From: a virus | IMG/VR virus record: IMGVR_UViG_3300031749_000031 | Coordinates: 1-25,951 of that record | Reading direction: 5' to 3' (one strand) | Length of the DNA stretch: 25,951 nt | Program-made: the position numbers and the translations under genes | Notes under the pieces: model-generated | Databases searched by the model: none | Seen by the model: the letters and a program-made list of their open reading frames with translations, nothing else | Told to the model about the DNA's origin: nothing | Shown: piece by piece, positions 1 to 6,900 of the stretch | Layout of the letters: each line of letters opens with the position of its first letter | Position numbering within the stretch: the first letter of the stretch is position 1

Positions 1-1071
1 GTGGACCGGCGGGGCACCATGCCCATTCTCAGCCATTTCCTCCTGGAAGCCAAAGACAATCAGGTATCGGTGGCGGCCACCGATCTCGAAGTGAGCTTTC
101 GGGGGTTCTTCCCGGCCGAGGTTCTGGAACCCGGCTCGCTGACGCTCCCGGCCCATTACGTTTACAATCTCATCAAGGAACTTCCCGGCGACACCCTGGA
201 CCTGACCAGCACCGAAACCTCCAACGTCAAAATCCAGATGGGTGAATCCCGCTACCAGCTCATAGGGTTGCCGGGGGACCAGTTCCCGCCGGTCCCGGAG
301 ATTGCCGATCTGCCCCTGGTGGAGGTGGAAAGCCCGCTGCTCCGGGAAATGATCGAGAAGACCATTTTCTCCGTATCCGGGGATGACCTCCAATACTACC
401 TTTCGGGGATCTTTTGGGAACGCCGCCAGGAGCCGGACGGCTACCAGTTGCGTTTGGTGAGCACCGACGGCCACCGCCTCACCCTCATTCAGCGGCCCCT
501 GCCGGCCAGCGAACAGTTCGCCATTGAGGAGGGCATTCTCATCCCCCGGAAAGGGGTGGCGGAAATTTCCCGGATGTTGGGGGAGGAAGAGAAAGTGGGC
601 CTGGGCCTGAGCAAGAAAAGCCTGGCCCTCCAGGCCGACAACAAGTACCTGTTCATCCGGCTTCTGGAGAAAAAGTTTCCCGACTATCGGCGCATTGTGC
701 CTGAGAGTTTTGCGTTTCGCTTCGCCCTGTCCCGCCAGGGCTTGTATGACACCATTCGCCGCATTTCTCTCCTGTCCACGGAGCGCTTTAAAGGTGTGGT
801 GCTGACCCTTGGGCCGGACATCCTGGAAGCCACCTTCCAGAACCCGGAAGTGGGCGAAGGCCGGGAGGTTATGCCTCTTAGCCTGGAGGCGGGCGACGAA
901 GGCCTGCTTCCCATTCAAATCGGCTTCAATGCCCGCTATTTTTTGGAACCCCTGAGTGCCATGACCGGCGACACGGTATTGCTGGAGCTGAACGACAAGG
1001 ACCGGCCCTGCCGCCTGATGCCGGCCGATGACCCCAACTATTTCGGTATTATTATGCCGATGAGTTTGTAA
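1..1071 (+). CDS. dnaN: DNA polymerase III beta subunit (sliding clamp), 5' end cut by window
   Basis: This encodes the ring-shaped processivity clamp that tethers replicative polymerase to DNA. The reading frame is open from base 1. Its first recognisable motif, RGTMPILSHFLL, corresponds to about residue 22 of a normal clamp (RPTLPILGNLLL in E. coli), so only about 20 N-terminal residues lie outside the window. The family C-terminus is intact as YFGIIMPMSL, matching the usual YVxMPMRL ending, so all three clamp domains should be present. It is followed on the same strand by the excisionase-like and integrase genes, with only 58 bases between. Host dnaN normally sits between dnaA and recF. 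Here its neighbours are phage genes, and the complete-looking attP downstream suggests it is phage-carried, although a chromosomal fragment cannot be excluded. Identity is secure; ownership is inferred. Confidence 0.95.
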   Translation: MDRRGTMPILSHFLLEAKDNQVSVAATDLEVSFRGFFPAEVLEPGSLTLPAHYVYNLIKELPGDTLDLTSTETSNVKIQMGESRYQLIGLPGDQFPPVPEIADLPLVEVESPLLREMIEKTIFSVSGDDLQYYLSGIFWERRQEPDGYQLRLVSTDGHRLTLIQRPLPASEQFAIEEGILIPRKGVAEISRMLGEEEKVGLGLSKKSLALQADNKYLFIRLLEKKFPDYRRIVPESFAFRFALSRQGLYDTIRRISLLSTERFKGVVLTLGPDILEATFQNPEVGEGREVMPLSLEAGDEGLLPIQIGFNARYFLEPLSAMTGDTVLLELNDKDRPCRLMPADDPNYFGIIMPMSL

Positions 1072-1080
1072 AGAGGAAAT

Positions 1081-1176
1081 ATGGCTCGCATCGGCATCAT
1101 GACCTGCTCGAATGACCTGGAGGAAAAAAATGCTCCTGACCGTGAGAGAAGTCGCAAAAAAACTTGCAATCTCTGA
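1081..1176 (+). CDS. 31-codon ORF between dnaN and the HTH gene, doubtful
   Basis: This short frame starts nine bases after the dnaN stop, with AGAGGAAAT just before its ATG. It encodes MARIGIMTCSN followed by an acidic and basic tail that overlaps the next gene in another frame. The first eleven residues resemble the N-terminus of CGGC-domain proteins as I remember them, and the resemblance ends abruptly. It could be a truncated remnant, a leader peptide coupling dnaN to the next gene, or chance. Confidence 0.2.
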   Translation: MARIGIMTCSNDLEEKNAPDRERSRKKTCNL

Positions 1177-1450
1177 AAAGACGGTATATAAACATTGGCA
1201 CCTGCTGGGAGGTTTCTATATTCCTGGCACAAAATGTCTGAGATTCGAGGAGGATGGCATCCGTGACCGTCTACAGAGGGCACAAAGGGACATACCGCTA
1301 TCACTTCATGAAAGACGGCAAGCGGTACACCAAGAGCGGCTTCCCGACCAAGAAGGCCGCGCGGGACGCAGAGGCCGACCACCGAAAAAGTCTACAGACA
1401 GCCGGGAGGAGCGCGCCAGAAACCTTGGCTTTAAGCTCCCTGATGTTTGA
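1130..1450 (+). CDS. Excisionase/AlpA-like helix-turn-helix protein
   Basis: The product is 106 residues. Its N-terminal 50 or so residues have the MerR/excisionase-like layout: LTVREVAKKLAISEKTVYKHW, then a short wing region (GGFYIPGTKCLRFEEDGI). Proteins of this type bend att-site DNA to favour excision, or regulate the integrase promoter. The start is the ATG preceded by GGAGG six bases upstream; an upstream in-frame ATG at 1112 lacks such a site. The C-terminal 45 residues are highly charged and low in complexity and overlap the integrase gene in another frame for almost 190 bases, so they may simply be run-on until the first stop. The position directly before int supports a role in recombination control. 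The HTH call is fairly good; the xis role is inferred. Confidence 0.65.
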   Translation: MLLTVREVAKKLAISEKTVYKHWHLLGGFYIPGTKCLRFEEDGIRDRLQRAQRDIPLSLHERRQAVHQERLPDQEGRAGRRGRPPKKSTDSREERARNLGFKLPDV

Positions 1451-2273
1451 GTACCTTGAGGCAAACCGGAGGCGGCTGAACCCGAAGACCTGGAGCTACA
1501 AGAAGTTTGTCTTCGAGAATTTTCTGGCCCATGCCGGTGATATCCCGGTGTTGGAGGTCTCCCCCCTGGTGGTGGATGGATATCTCCAGACCCGACCCTC
1601 GGCCTACAATGCCAACTTCCACAGGAAAGACCTGGGGGCCCTGTTCAATTGGGGCCGGAAGCACGGTCTGTGTGCCTCGAATCCGGCCCTCATGGTCGAC
1701 AAGTTTCAGGATGATGTGCGCCGCCGGGAGGTGCCAACCCCCCAGGAAGTCGCCAAAATCTTTCTGGCGGCTGGTAAGGATCGCCCCTTCCTCAAGGTGG
1801 TGTTCTACACCCTTGCCCGAAAGAGTGAAGTCCTGACCATGCGGTGGCGGGACATCGACTTCAAACGGCGCGAAGTCACCCTCTGGACTCGCAAGCGGCG
1901 TGGTGGCAACCTGGAGCCTGACCAGTTTCCCATGCATGAGGAATTGTATAAGATTTTGGTTGACTTGTGGGCCGGAAGAGTGCAAGATGAATGGGTGTTC
2001 ATCAACCCGGAGACCGGCACCCGATATATGAACCGGCCCAAGCTCATGGGCGGAATATGTAAGAGGGCCGGAGTGCGCCACATCACTCTGCACCAACTGC
2101 GCCACTATGCGGCAAGCTGGCTCTATGACAACGGGGTGTCGATGAAGGCCCTCCAGCACCTCCTGCGGCACCAGAGCATTGCCACCACTGAGCGGTATCT
2201 GCACCGCATGGACGGCAATCTCCACGATGCAATCAGCATCCTACCCAACCCGGAGGAGATGGCACATGGATGA
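1263..2273 (+). CDS. int: Tyrosine recombinase (phage integrase)
   Basis: This is a site-specific recombinase of about 336 residues. The order is an N-terminal arm-binding segment (VYRGHKGTYRYHFMKDGKRY), a SAM-like core-binding domain (about residues 55-150) and a C-terminal catalytic domain. Catalytic residues visible, numbered from the GTG start, are Arg186 in LARKSEVLTMRW, the HQLRH box (His277, Arg280), His303 in LLRHQS and the nucleophile Tyr312 in TTERYLH. An in-frame ATG at 1254 abuts AGGAGG with no spacing. The GTG at 1263 has that site nine bases upstream and is the better start. The gene lies 216 bases upstream of a tRNA-Lys-derived core with repeat arms, which is the expected position relative to its own attP. 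The frame overlaps the preceding HTH gene. Confidence 0.95.
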   Translation: MTVYRGHKGTYRYHFMKDGKRYTKSGFPTKKAARDAEADHRKSLQTAGRSAPETLALSSLMFEYLEANRRRLNPKTWSYKKFVFENFLAHAGDIPVLEVSPLVVDGYLQTRPSAYNANFHRKDLGALFNWGRKHGLCASNPALMVDKFQDDVRRREVPTPQEVAKIFLAAGKDRPFLKVVFYTLARKSEVLTMRWRDIDFKRREVTLWTRKRRGGNLEPDQFPMHEELYKILVDLWAGRVQDEWVFINPETGTRYMNRPKLMGGICKRAGVRHITLHQLRHYAASWLYDNGVSMKALQHLLRHQSIATTERYLHRMDGNLHDAISILPNPEEMAHG

Positions 2274-2427
2274 ACAAAGACGCATACATGGTTTAAGCCT
2301 CGATGAGCAATGGGTTCGGGGACAGGTGGTTGAAAAGGCGGCGCGAGAAATCGTGGACAACATCTTCACTCCGCTTTGTGCTAATCGTTGTGTTAATTCC
2401 TGTCCAAAACAGGGCGAAAGGGGGTAG
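2266..2427 (+). CDS. Small hypothetical protein coupled to int
   Basis: A 53-residue frame overlaps the last eight bases of int. GGAGGAG stands seven bases before its ATG, so translational coupling is likely. The product begins MDEQRRIHGLSLDEQW, is mainly helical in composition, and ends with three spaced cysteines (CANRCVNSCPKQ). The Cys segment is encoded by the DNA that also carries the attP-arm repeats, so the C-terminus may be shaped by the DNA site and not by protein function. I do not recognise a family. It might be a small accessory recombination factor because of its position. Confidence 0.45.
   Translation: MDEQRRIHGLSLDEQWVRGQVVEKAAREIVDNIFTPLCANRCVNSCPKQGERG
2375..2396 (+). repeat. 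attP left arm: paired TTTGTGCTAA repeats
   Basis: TTTGTGCTAA lies at 2375-2384 and a diverged copy, GTTGTGTTAA, at 2387-2396, twelve bases apart. The same decamer in the same orientation and spacing occurs on the other side of the tRNA-derived core. This arrangement fits arm-type binding sites of the integrase N-terminal domain. Binding is inferred; the repeat itself is seen. Confidence 0.55.
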
Positions 2428-2436
2428 GCCATAGAA

Positions 2437-2473
2437 AAAGGCCCCGTCAACCATGCGGGTTTCCGGGGCCTTT
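2437..2473. terminator. Bidirectional intrinsic terminator between int and late operons
   Basis: A perfect 10-bp inverted repeat (AAAGGCCCCG and CGGGGCCTTT) encloses a 17-base loop. Read on the minus strand, the stem runs into five T residues, so it should end the late transcript; on the plus strand the tract is shorter (TTTCG). It lies beyond the end of the small gene after int, where the two operons converge. Confidence 0.75.
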
Positions 2474-2489
2474 CGTATATGATTTTAGC

Positions 2490-2534
2490 CTTTTAAGCAG
2501 AGAGTCGTTGGTTCGAATCCAACACGGCCCACCA
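2490..2534 (+). other. attP: attP core: 3' half of a tRNA-Lys(TTT) gene
   Basis: The segment holds an anticodon loop CTTTTAA (anticodon TTT), the 3' stem GCAGA, a five-base variable region, a perfect T-arm (GTTGG, loop TTCGAAT, CCAAC), the acceptor strand ACGGCCC, discriminator A and an encoded CCA. The bases upstream of the loop do not pair with GCAGA and no 5' half exists, so this is not a functional tRNA. Phages that integrate into tRNA genes carry exactly such a 3' portion, to restore the gene on integration. The flanking integrase gene and the decamer arms on both sides support attP. The core probably extends to GC at 2488. Confidence 0.85.
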
Positions 2535-2537
2535 CTT

Positions 2538-2559
2538 ACCGCCACTCGGCGGTTTTTTT
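2538..2559 (+). terminator. tRNA-type intrinsic terminator beside the att core
   Basis: The stem ACCGCC/GGCGGT with loop ACTC is followed by seven T residues, three bases after the tRNA CCA. A compact hairpin like this is typical just downstream of a tRNA gene, so it may belong to the captured tRNA-Lys 3' region and would terminate the host tRNA after integration. Confidence 0.7.
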
Positions 2560-2595
2560 GTGCTAAGATTTGTGCTAATTTCTTTTTTGCGCTAA
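2557..2595 (+). repeat. attP right arm: three TTTGYGCTAA repeats
   Basis: TTTGTGCTAA occurs at 2557-2566 and 2569-2578, twelve bases apart, and TTTGCGCTAA at 2586-2595. Orientation and spacing match the pair on the left arm. The last copy overlaps the stop codon of the membrane protein gene on the minus strand. These are candidate integrase arm sites; their presence on both sides of the core is the main argument that this is attP and not attL or attR. Confidence 0.6.
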
Positions 2596-2807
2596 CGGGG
2601 GATGCTGTCTACCCAGCAGTATACCCCATAGGTTGCCCCGCCCAGGGCCAGAGTGATGGCAGTCATCCAGGCCACCCTCGCCCACCAGGACATCTCCTCG
2701 GCCCACAGGAAGCCCAGGAAAGCCCCGATCCACCCCAACACCATGCTAAAGGTGAAGAGGGCCTTCTGGCAAAACTTTCTGATCTGCTCCTGGCTAAACA
2801 GGCTCAA
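2592..2807 (-). CDS. Small two-TM membrane protein at end of lysis cassette
   Basis: This encodes about 71 residues. After MSLFSQEQIRKFCQKALF come two hydrophobic stretches, roughly MVLGWIGAFLGFLW and VAWMTAITLALGGATYGVY, separated by EEMSWWAR. The chosen start is TTG overlapping the upstream TGA as TTGA, with GGGGTG before it; a GTG or a TTG further upstream is also possible. It is the last gene of the late operon and follows lipoprotein genes. Its position and topology fit a holin, antiholin or other lysis factor, but I do not recognise a family. Confidence 0.55.
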   Translation of the reverse strand: MSLFSQEQIRKFCQKALFTFSMVLGWIGAFLGFLWAEEMSWWARVAWMTAITLALGGATYGVYCWVDSIPR

Positions 2808-2926
2808 AACTTCACCCCGCCGCACCCGGAAGCCAGGATGGTAGCACAAAAAAAAGCACAAAGAAACAATCCTCTGAGAGGCCGCAGGACAGGAGATTTC
2901 AGAGGGGGAAAGGGTTTCCTATTCAT
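2804..2926 (-). CDS. Mini-lipoprotein, possible o-spanin-like lysis protein
   Basis: This is a 40-residue peptide with a basic N-terminus (MNRKP, then RPLRG), a hydrophobic core (LFLCAFFCATI) and the lipobox LASGC. After lipidation on Cys35 only about six residues (CGGVKF) would remain. Its ATG overlaps the stop of the preceding lipoprotein gene, and its stop overlaps the start of the next. Outer-membrane spanins are short lipoproteins encoded in lysis cassettes, but a mature part this short is unusual. It could instead be a toxin-like membrane peptide or a decayed spanin. The lipobox is clear; the function is inferred. Confidence 0.5.
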   Translation of the reverse strand: MNRKPFPPLKSPVLRPLRGLFLCAFFCATILASGCGGVKF

Positions 2927-3314
2927 GCACAATTCCCAGTTCGGCCTGGGCGGCCTGGGCTTCAGCCGCGGCCTTTTCTGCGGCCATAACTTCCGCCTCA
3001 GCGGGGCAGATGGTGTCATAGTATAACTTGCCAAGTTTGTCCAGGACCGCGTCAATCACCGCAACGTTGGTCAGGATCATTTGACCGGAGGGCACCTTGT
3101 CGGCAACCCCGGCCATGCCCACCACGAGGTCATAACCGACCTGGGCAGAGGTCAGGGCCACCTTGATTTTGTCCTTGGCGATTTTGACATCAGCCATGTA
3201 GGGACACGGGGCCTGGGCGATCTCCTTGGTCTTGGCCATAAAACCGGCGCAACCGGACATGGACACCACCAGGACACCTGCCACCAGAAATTTACCTACC
3301 TTATTCCACTGCAT
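2919..3314 (-). CDS. Lipoprotein in lysis cassette
   Basis: The product is 131 residues. It has a type II signal peptide (MQWNKVGKFLVAGVLVVSM) and lipobox SMSGC, followed by a helical region containing a second Cys near CPYM and a third in TICPAE, and an alanine- and glutamate-rich tail. The start is fixed by GAAAGGAG six bases before the ATG at 3314. The frame stays open upstream to a TTG at 3443, but that would bury the signal peptide. The neighbours are a holin-like gene and a mini-lipoprotein, so an outer-membrane role in lysis (o-spanin) or superinfection exclusion is plausible. I do not recognise the mature domain. Confidence 0.75.
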   Translation of the reverse strand: MQWNKVGKFLVAGVLVVSMSGCAGFMAKTKEIAQAPCPYMADVKIAKDKIKVALTSAQVGYDLVVGMAGVADKVPSGQMILTNVAVIDAVLDKLGKLYYDTICPAEAEVMAAEKAAAEAQAAQAELGIVHE

Positions 3315-3443
3315 AAACATCTCCTTTCGGGAAGAATGATTCCACGCGCTCGCACTCGATCTCCTGATAAGAGAGGATCGCGTGGGTGTATTCGTGGGCA
3401 GGACTCTTTCGTCTTTGGTGTAGACGGAAATGAGCCGCGCCAA
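3301..3443 (-). pseudogene. Small gene split by an apparent -1 frameshift
   Basis: Directly after the holin-like gene, AGGAGGT precedes a TTG start at 3443 that reads MARLISVYTKDERVLP. Near 3391-3402 this frame loses protein-like character, while the -1 frame becomes convincing (HEYTHAILSYQEIECE, then RVESFFPKGDVYAVE) and stops at 3301, overlapping the lipoprotein start as coupled genes do. Joined, they give a sensible 47-residue acidic protein. The cause could be a true frameshift mutation, an assembly indel or recoding; no canonical slippery heptamer is present. An ATT start in the second frame is a weak alternative. Function unknown. Confidence 0.35.
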
Positions 3444-3445
3444 TG

Positions 3446-3646
3446 TTATTCGACCTCCTCCTTGTGTTCCTCCTTGTATCTCTTAATAGCGCGCTGAACA
3501 ACCTGGAGGATGCCAGTGGCAATCATTACCGTGCCAACCTTGGCTGTGATATCACCTGTGAGGATGGCAATGCCTGTGCCAACGGCGGCCTCCAACACGC
3601 CGATAACCATGGTATTGCTTTGGAAAAACCACTTCAAAAATTTCAT
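3446..3646 (-). CDS. Holin-like two-TM protein
   Basis: A 66-residue protein with a short amphipathic start (MKFLKWFFQSN), two hydrophobic segments (TMVIGVLEAAVGTGIAIL and VGTVMIATGILQVVQ) and a strongly charged tail (RAIKRYKEEHKEEVE). This is the layout of class II holins, which open the inner membrane at lysis. Its ATG overlaps the upstream stop as ATGA and GGGAGG stands before it. The lysis-cassette neighbours support the call. A small membrane-scaffold protein is the alternative. Confidence 0.6.
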   Translation of the reverse strand: MKFLKWFFQSNTMVIGVLEAAVGTGIAILTGDITAKVGTVMIATGILQVVQRAIKRYKEEHKEEVE

Positions 3647-3906
3647 TTATTCCTCCCGTATTCTTTCATGTCGGCACGCAGGTCCTCGATTGTTTTTTCC
3701 AATGTCGTGATCCGCTGGTCGTCCCTGGCGTTTCGTTCCCGCATGATAGTCATGTTGTGATTGAGGTTTGCTACCCCCTGGTTCAGCCGATCAATCGATT
3801 TATCCAGCCCGTTGAGGGTGTAAGTGCCAGCCCCCAGGAGCAATGCGATGATCAGCTTCGCCACCCAATCTTGCCACGGCGCCCCGATGCCATATCTCTT
3901 CGTCAT
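3643..3906 (-). CDS. Membrane-anchored coiled-coil protein, i-spanin candidate
   Basis: The product is 87 residues. One membrane segment (about WVAKLIIALLLGAGTYTL, residues 15-32) is followed by a heptad-rich region (LDKSIDRLNQGVANLNHNM and onward to EKTIEDLRADMKEYG). An N-terminal anchor with a long periplasmic coiled coil is the plan of Rz-type inner-membrane spanins. The ATG overlaps the stop of the giant protein gene as ATGA. It precedes the holin-like gene. A hemolysin XhlA-like protein has the reverse order, so it fits less well. Confidence 0.5.
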   Translation of the reverse strand: MTKRYGIGAPWQDWVAKLIIALLLGAGTYTLNGLDKSIDRLNQGVANLNHNMTIMRERNARDDQRITTLEKTIEDLRADMKEYGRNK

Positions 3907-6900
3907 TTCCTCCTCTCTTTTTCGGAATTTTTCACCACCTCTTCGAGGTAGAGATTGCGCTTTTGAATCCACAACTCAAGCAGATCGCGCTTCAAGATTG
4001 GTAAATTGTTCCACGCCTCGCTCTTCATTATCTTGTAGATGGGCTTGGAGAATTCCTTGTCGTGCGCCAGGGTGGCGGCATACTTTCGGGTGGTTTCCAG
4101 GTCTGGCATATAGATGATGTCCAGCATCTCGCGACGGTAGCTCTGAACCACCTTTTCCGCCTTGGTCAGGTATTTGTACTCCTGGTTGTCAGGGGAATTT
4201 TCAAGCTCATCGGCATAGCCAGTCCTGTAAGTGCGATCCATCTCGCGGATGGTGCGCCGTGCTTCGTTGGCGTTTTTGACCATGTCATAGAACATGGTTT
4301 CATATTTGGTGTGACGGGAAGGTTCCTGGCGGTAGAAGGATGCAATTCCTGGGTAGTCCTCCACCCGCAGGGCCGGGACATCGTCGAAGAACATCCCGTC
4401 AGCGATCTGCAACCCAGTTGCCGCCCAGCTATTGAAGAACCCCCGGAGAAGGGCCTCCAGACGGGCCGGGGAAATCTGTAGGCCTTTTGGCAGTTGGCGG
4501 ATGCCCTTCTCCCCCACCCACCGCAGAGTCCTGCTGTTGTAGGGCCCACTCCTGGCCCACGGTTCCAGTTGCTGCATGTCGGGGGTTTCAATGGGGCGGT
4601 TGAAAAACGACAGGTTGTTGCTGTACTGGTCAAGGAGTATCTGCCCCCCAGCCGGGAGCACATCGTATCTTAACATCTGCCAAACAAGCCGAAGCATATT
4701 GGCACTCCACTCCACCGGCTTGCCCTCCAAGAACCCTTCCATGGTGCGCTCCGCCATGCTCCCCATAATGCCCACCTCCCATGGCTTAGGTAGTCGGAAG
4801 TGGTGGTAAAGGTCTTCTGGGTTGCTGGAGGGAAGACTGCCAGTTTGGATCATGGTGGTCAGGGCTTCCTTGGTAGGGATGAATAGGTGCCAATAGGAGT
4901 CCTTGTCCCAATCCTCCAGGCGTTGATACAAGGGATTATCCCGGTTGTGCAGGTAGATGATGGTGGAAGCCGCCGCCAAAGCCGCAACCTTGGCGGCGAC
5001 AACGGCACGATTGGTCTGGGTGGTCAGCCCACGGTAGACCCTGTCGATCCCCTCGATGCCAGCCTTAAGGAAGGGCACAGTGTCATAGAGGAACCCAAGG
5101 TATGCCTGATCGCCACGCAGGGCAAAGTCGGTGCTGATCTCCCGGCTTTCCAGAGCCGCGGTGGAGGACTTTAGGCCCTGCTTGATCCCCCGCTGGAACT
5201 CGCCAAGCCTGGTGCCGACCTCCACCACTTCTCCAACTTGGCTCAAAAAGGTAAACATCTTGGCCGGGGTGTCGATGACCATCTTCCCAACGATACCCCG
5301 TTGCCGGTAGAATTTGTCCAAGTCCCTGGTGGAGTTGCGGGTTTCCTCGTAGATCGACGCAAACCCTCCACCATTGGCCAGCCACTCATGGTAATAGGGG
5401 TCTTCGGTAAGGCGCGACACAATGCCCCTGACAGAGTCAACGTAGGGCTTGTGCCCCAGCTTCGACATGGTCAAGGCCATCATGGGGTCACGCACAAAGT
5501 TCCGTATCATAAACCCCAGGCTATTGGTGATGGTGCCCCGGATCACCTTGAACGGCACCGACAGGACTCTCTTCACAATGTCCTGCCTGATGGGCCGCGG
5601 CAGGGCCTGGAGGGCCCGGAACAGGAGGGGGTCTGCCACTTCGTAATACCCGGCCTTGCCGTCACGCATGACGGCAATCACGTTTTCGCCATGAGGTTCC
5701 TGGCCGGTCTGCCAGAACTTCACGAAGGGTTCAATGGCAGCAAAGTGGGAATCCACCAAATCCTCGATCTGGGCGTACTCTTCAGCCCCGATCATCTCCT
5801 TGAGATTCTTGGCAAAATTCCTCTTTAGTTGCTCCCGCTCAATGCTTACGGACTTTATGTCTGTGGGGATTTTGGCAAGGAAGCGGGCCGACCCCTGCGA
5901 CTCCATAATCTCATCCACCACCTGTCTCCGGGCATGGTTCATCACCGCGGTGCGGAGCAGGAGGGTGGAATTCTTGAAGATGTTTTCAATGGGGTTGCCG
6001 ATGTTGGAAGTCCCGCCAAACAGGCGTTTGATTGGCTTAAAAATTCCCTTGCCCTTGCCGCCGGACCCCAACTGCTTGTCGGCCCTATAGAAGGGGATGT
6101 AGACCCCGTTGTCGTAGAGCTTCCTGGTTTCCGGGTTGATCACCCCGGCATCCTGGGCGAAGTCCAGCATCTGTTTGTTGAACTTGTTCCAGTTGTCGAA
6201 GACCTCCCTGAATACCGGGGTTTCCAGGGCCAGACCGGCCTTAATCTCCGCGTTGGTAAAGAGGTTTTCCCGGCCCTCGGCCTTGAGTTTCTCTGCCCTC
6301 CGGGCGACAGCATAACTGCCCCAGTTGGCAACGTCGTCTCTGACAGGCTCAAAGATCTGCTTAAGCCCCCACGGCTTGTATTTGGGGTTGGACTGCAACT
6401 CGATCTTCCCGTCTGGCTTGACAGTCTGGAGGACAGAGGGGTTGCCGTCCTTATCCAGAAATACGATGCGCCCACCTGGCAAACGCTTCGGGGCCCCGAT
6501 CTCCACCATGCCCTTCATGACCTTGCCCAAACCCCTGGTGAGCCGTGCGGTTTCGTACATACCCCCAGGTTTGGTGCTCCCCTTCAAGGTTGTCTCAGCC
6601 ACGGCGATGCCCCACAGATCGTCGAGAACCGACTGCCGGAACTTGTCACTGTAGGAGTTGAGGAAGTCGTTTACATCTTCCTGGTAGCCCTGCTTGGAGC
6701 GCATCCGGGTGAGGGCATCCTGTTCATACCACTCGGTCATGCTCTTCTGCGCTTCCCTGAGGGCCTTCCCGTGGGGCGACTTATCCAGGTAAGCCTCAAA
6801 CCTGGAGTACATCATGGGGGCCCTGGCCAGGGCCTCTTTGGGTTGGGTCATCCACAGGCGCACGAATTCGGCCCCACCCTCGTGGATCTTCCTATCATCG

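Noticed and set aside
1431-2225. 264-residue minus-strand frame opposite int
   Set aside because: It lies fully antisense to a clear integrase with all catalytic residues, and its product has no recognisable pattern.
2490-2534. Functional tRNA-Lys gene
   Set aside because: Only the 3' half is present; there is no 5' acceptor strand or D-arm, and the 5' anticodon stem does not pair.
3391-3402. Programmed -1 frameshift signal
   Set aside because: No X XXY YYZ heptamer or clear downstream structure was seen; the frame break is reported only as an apparent shift.
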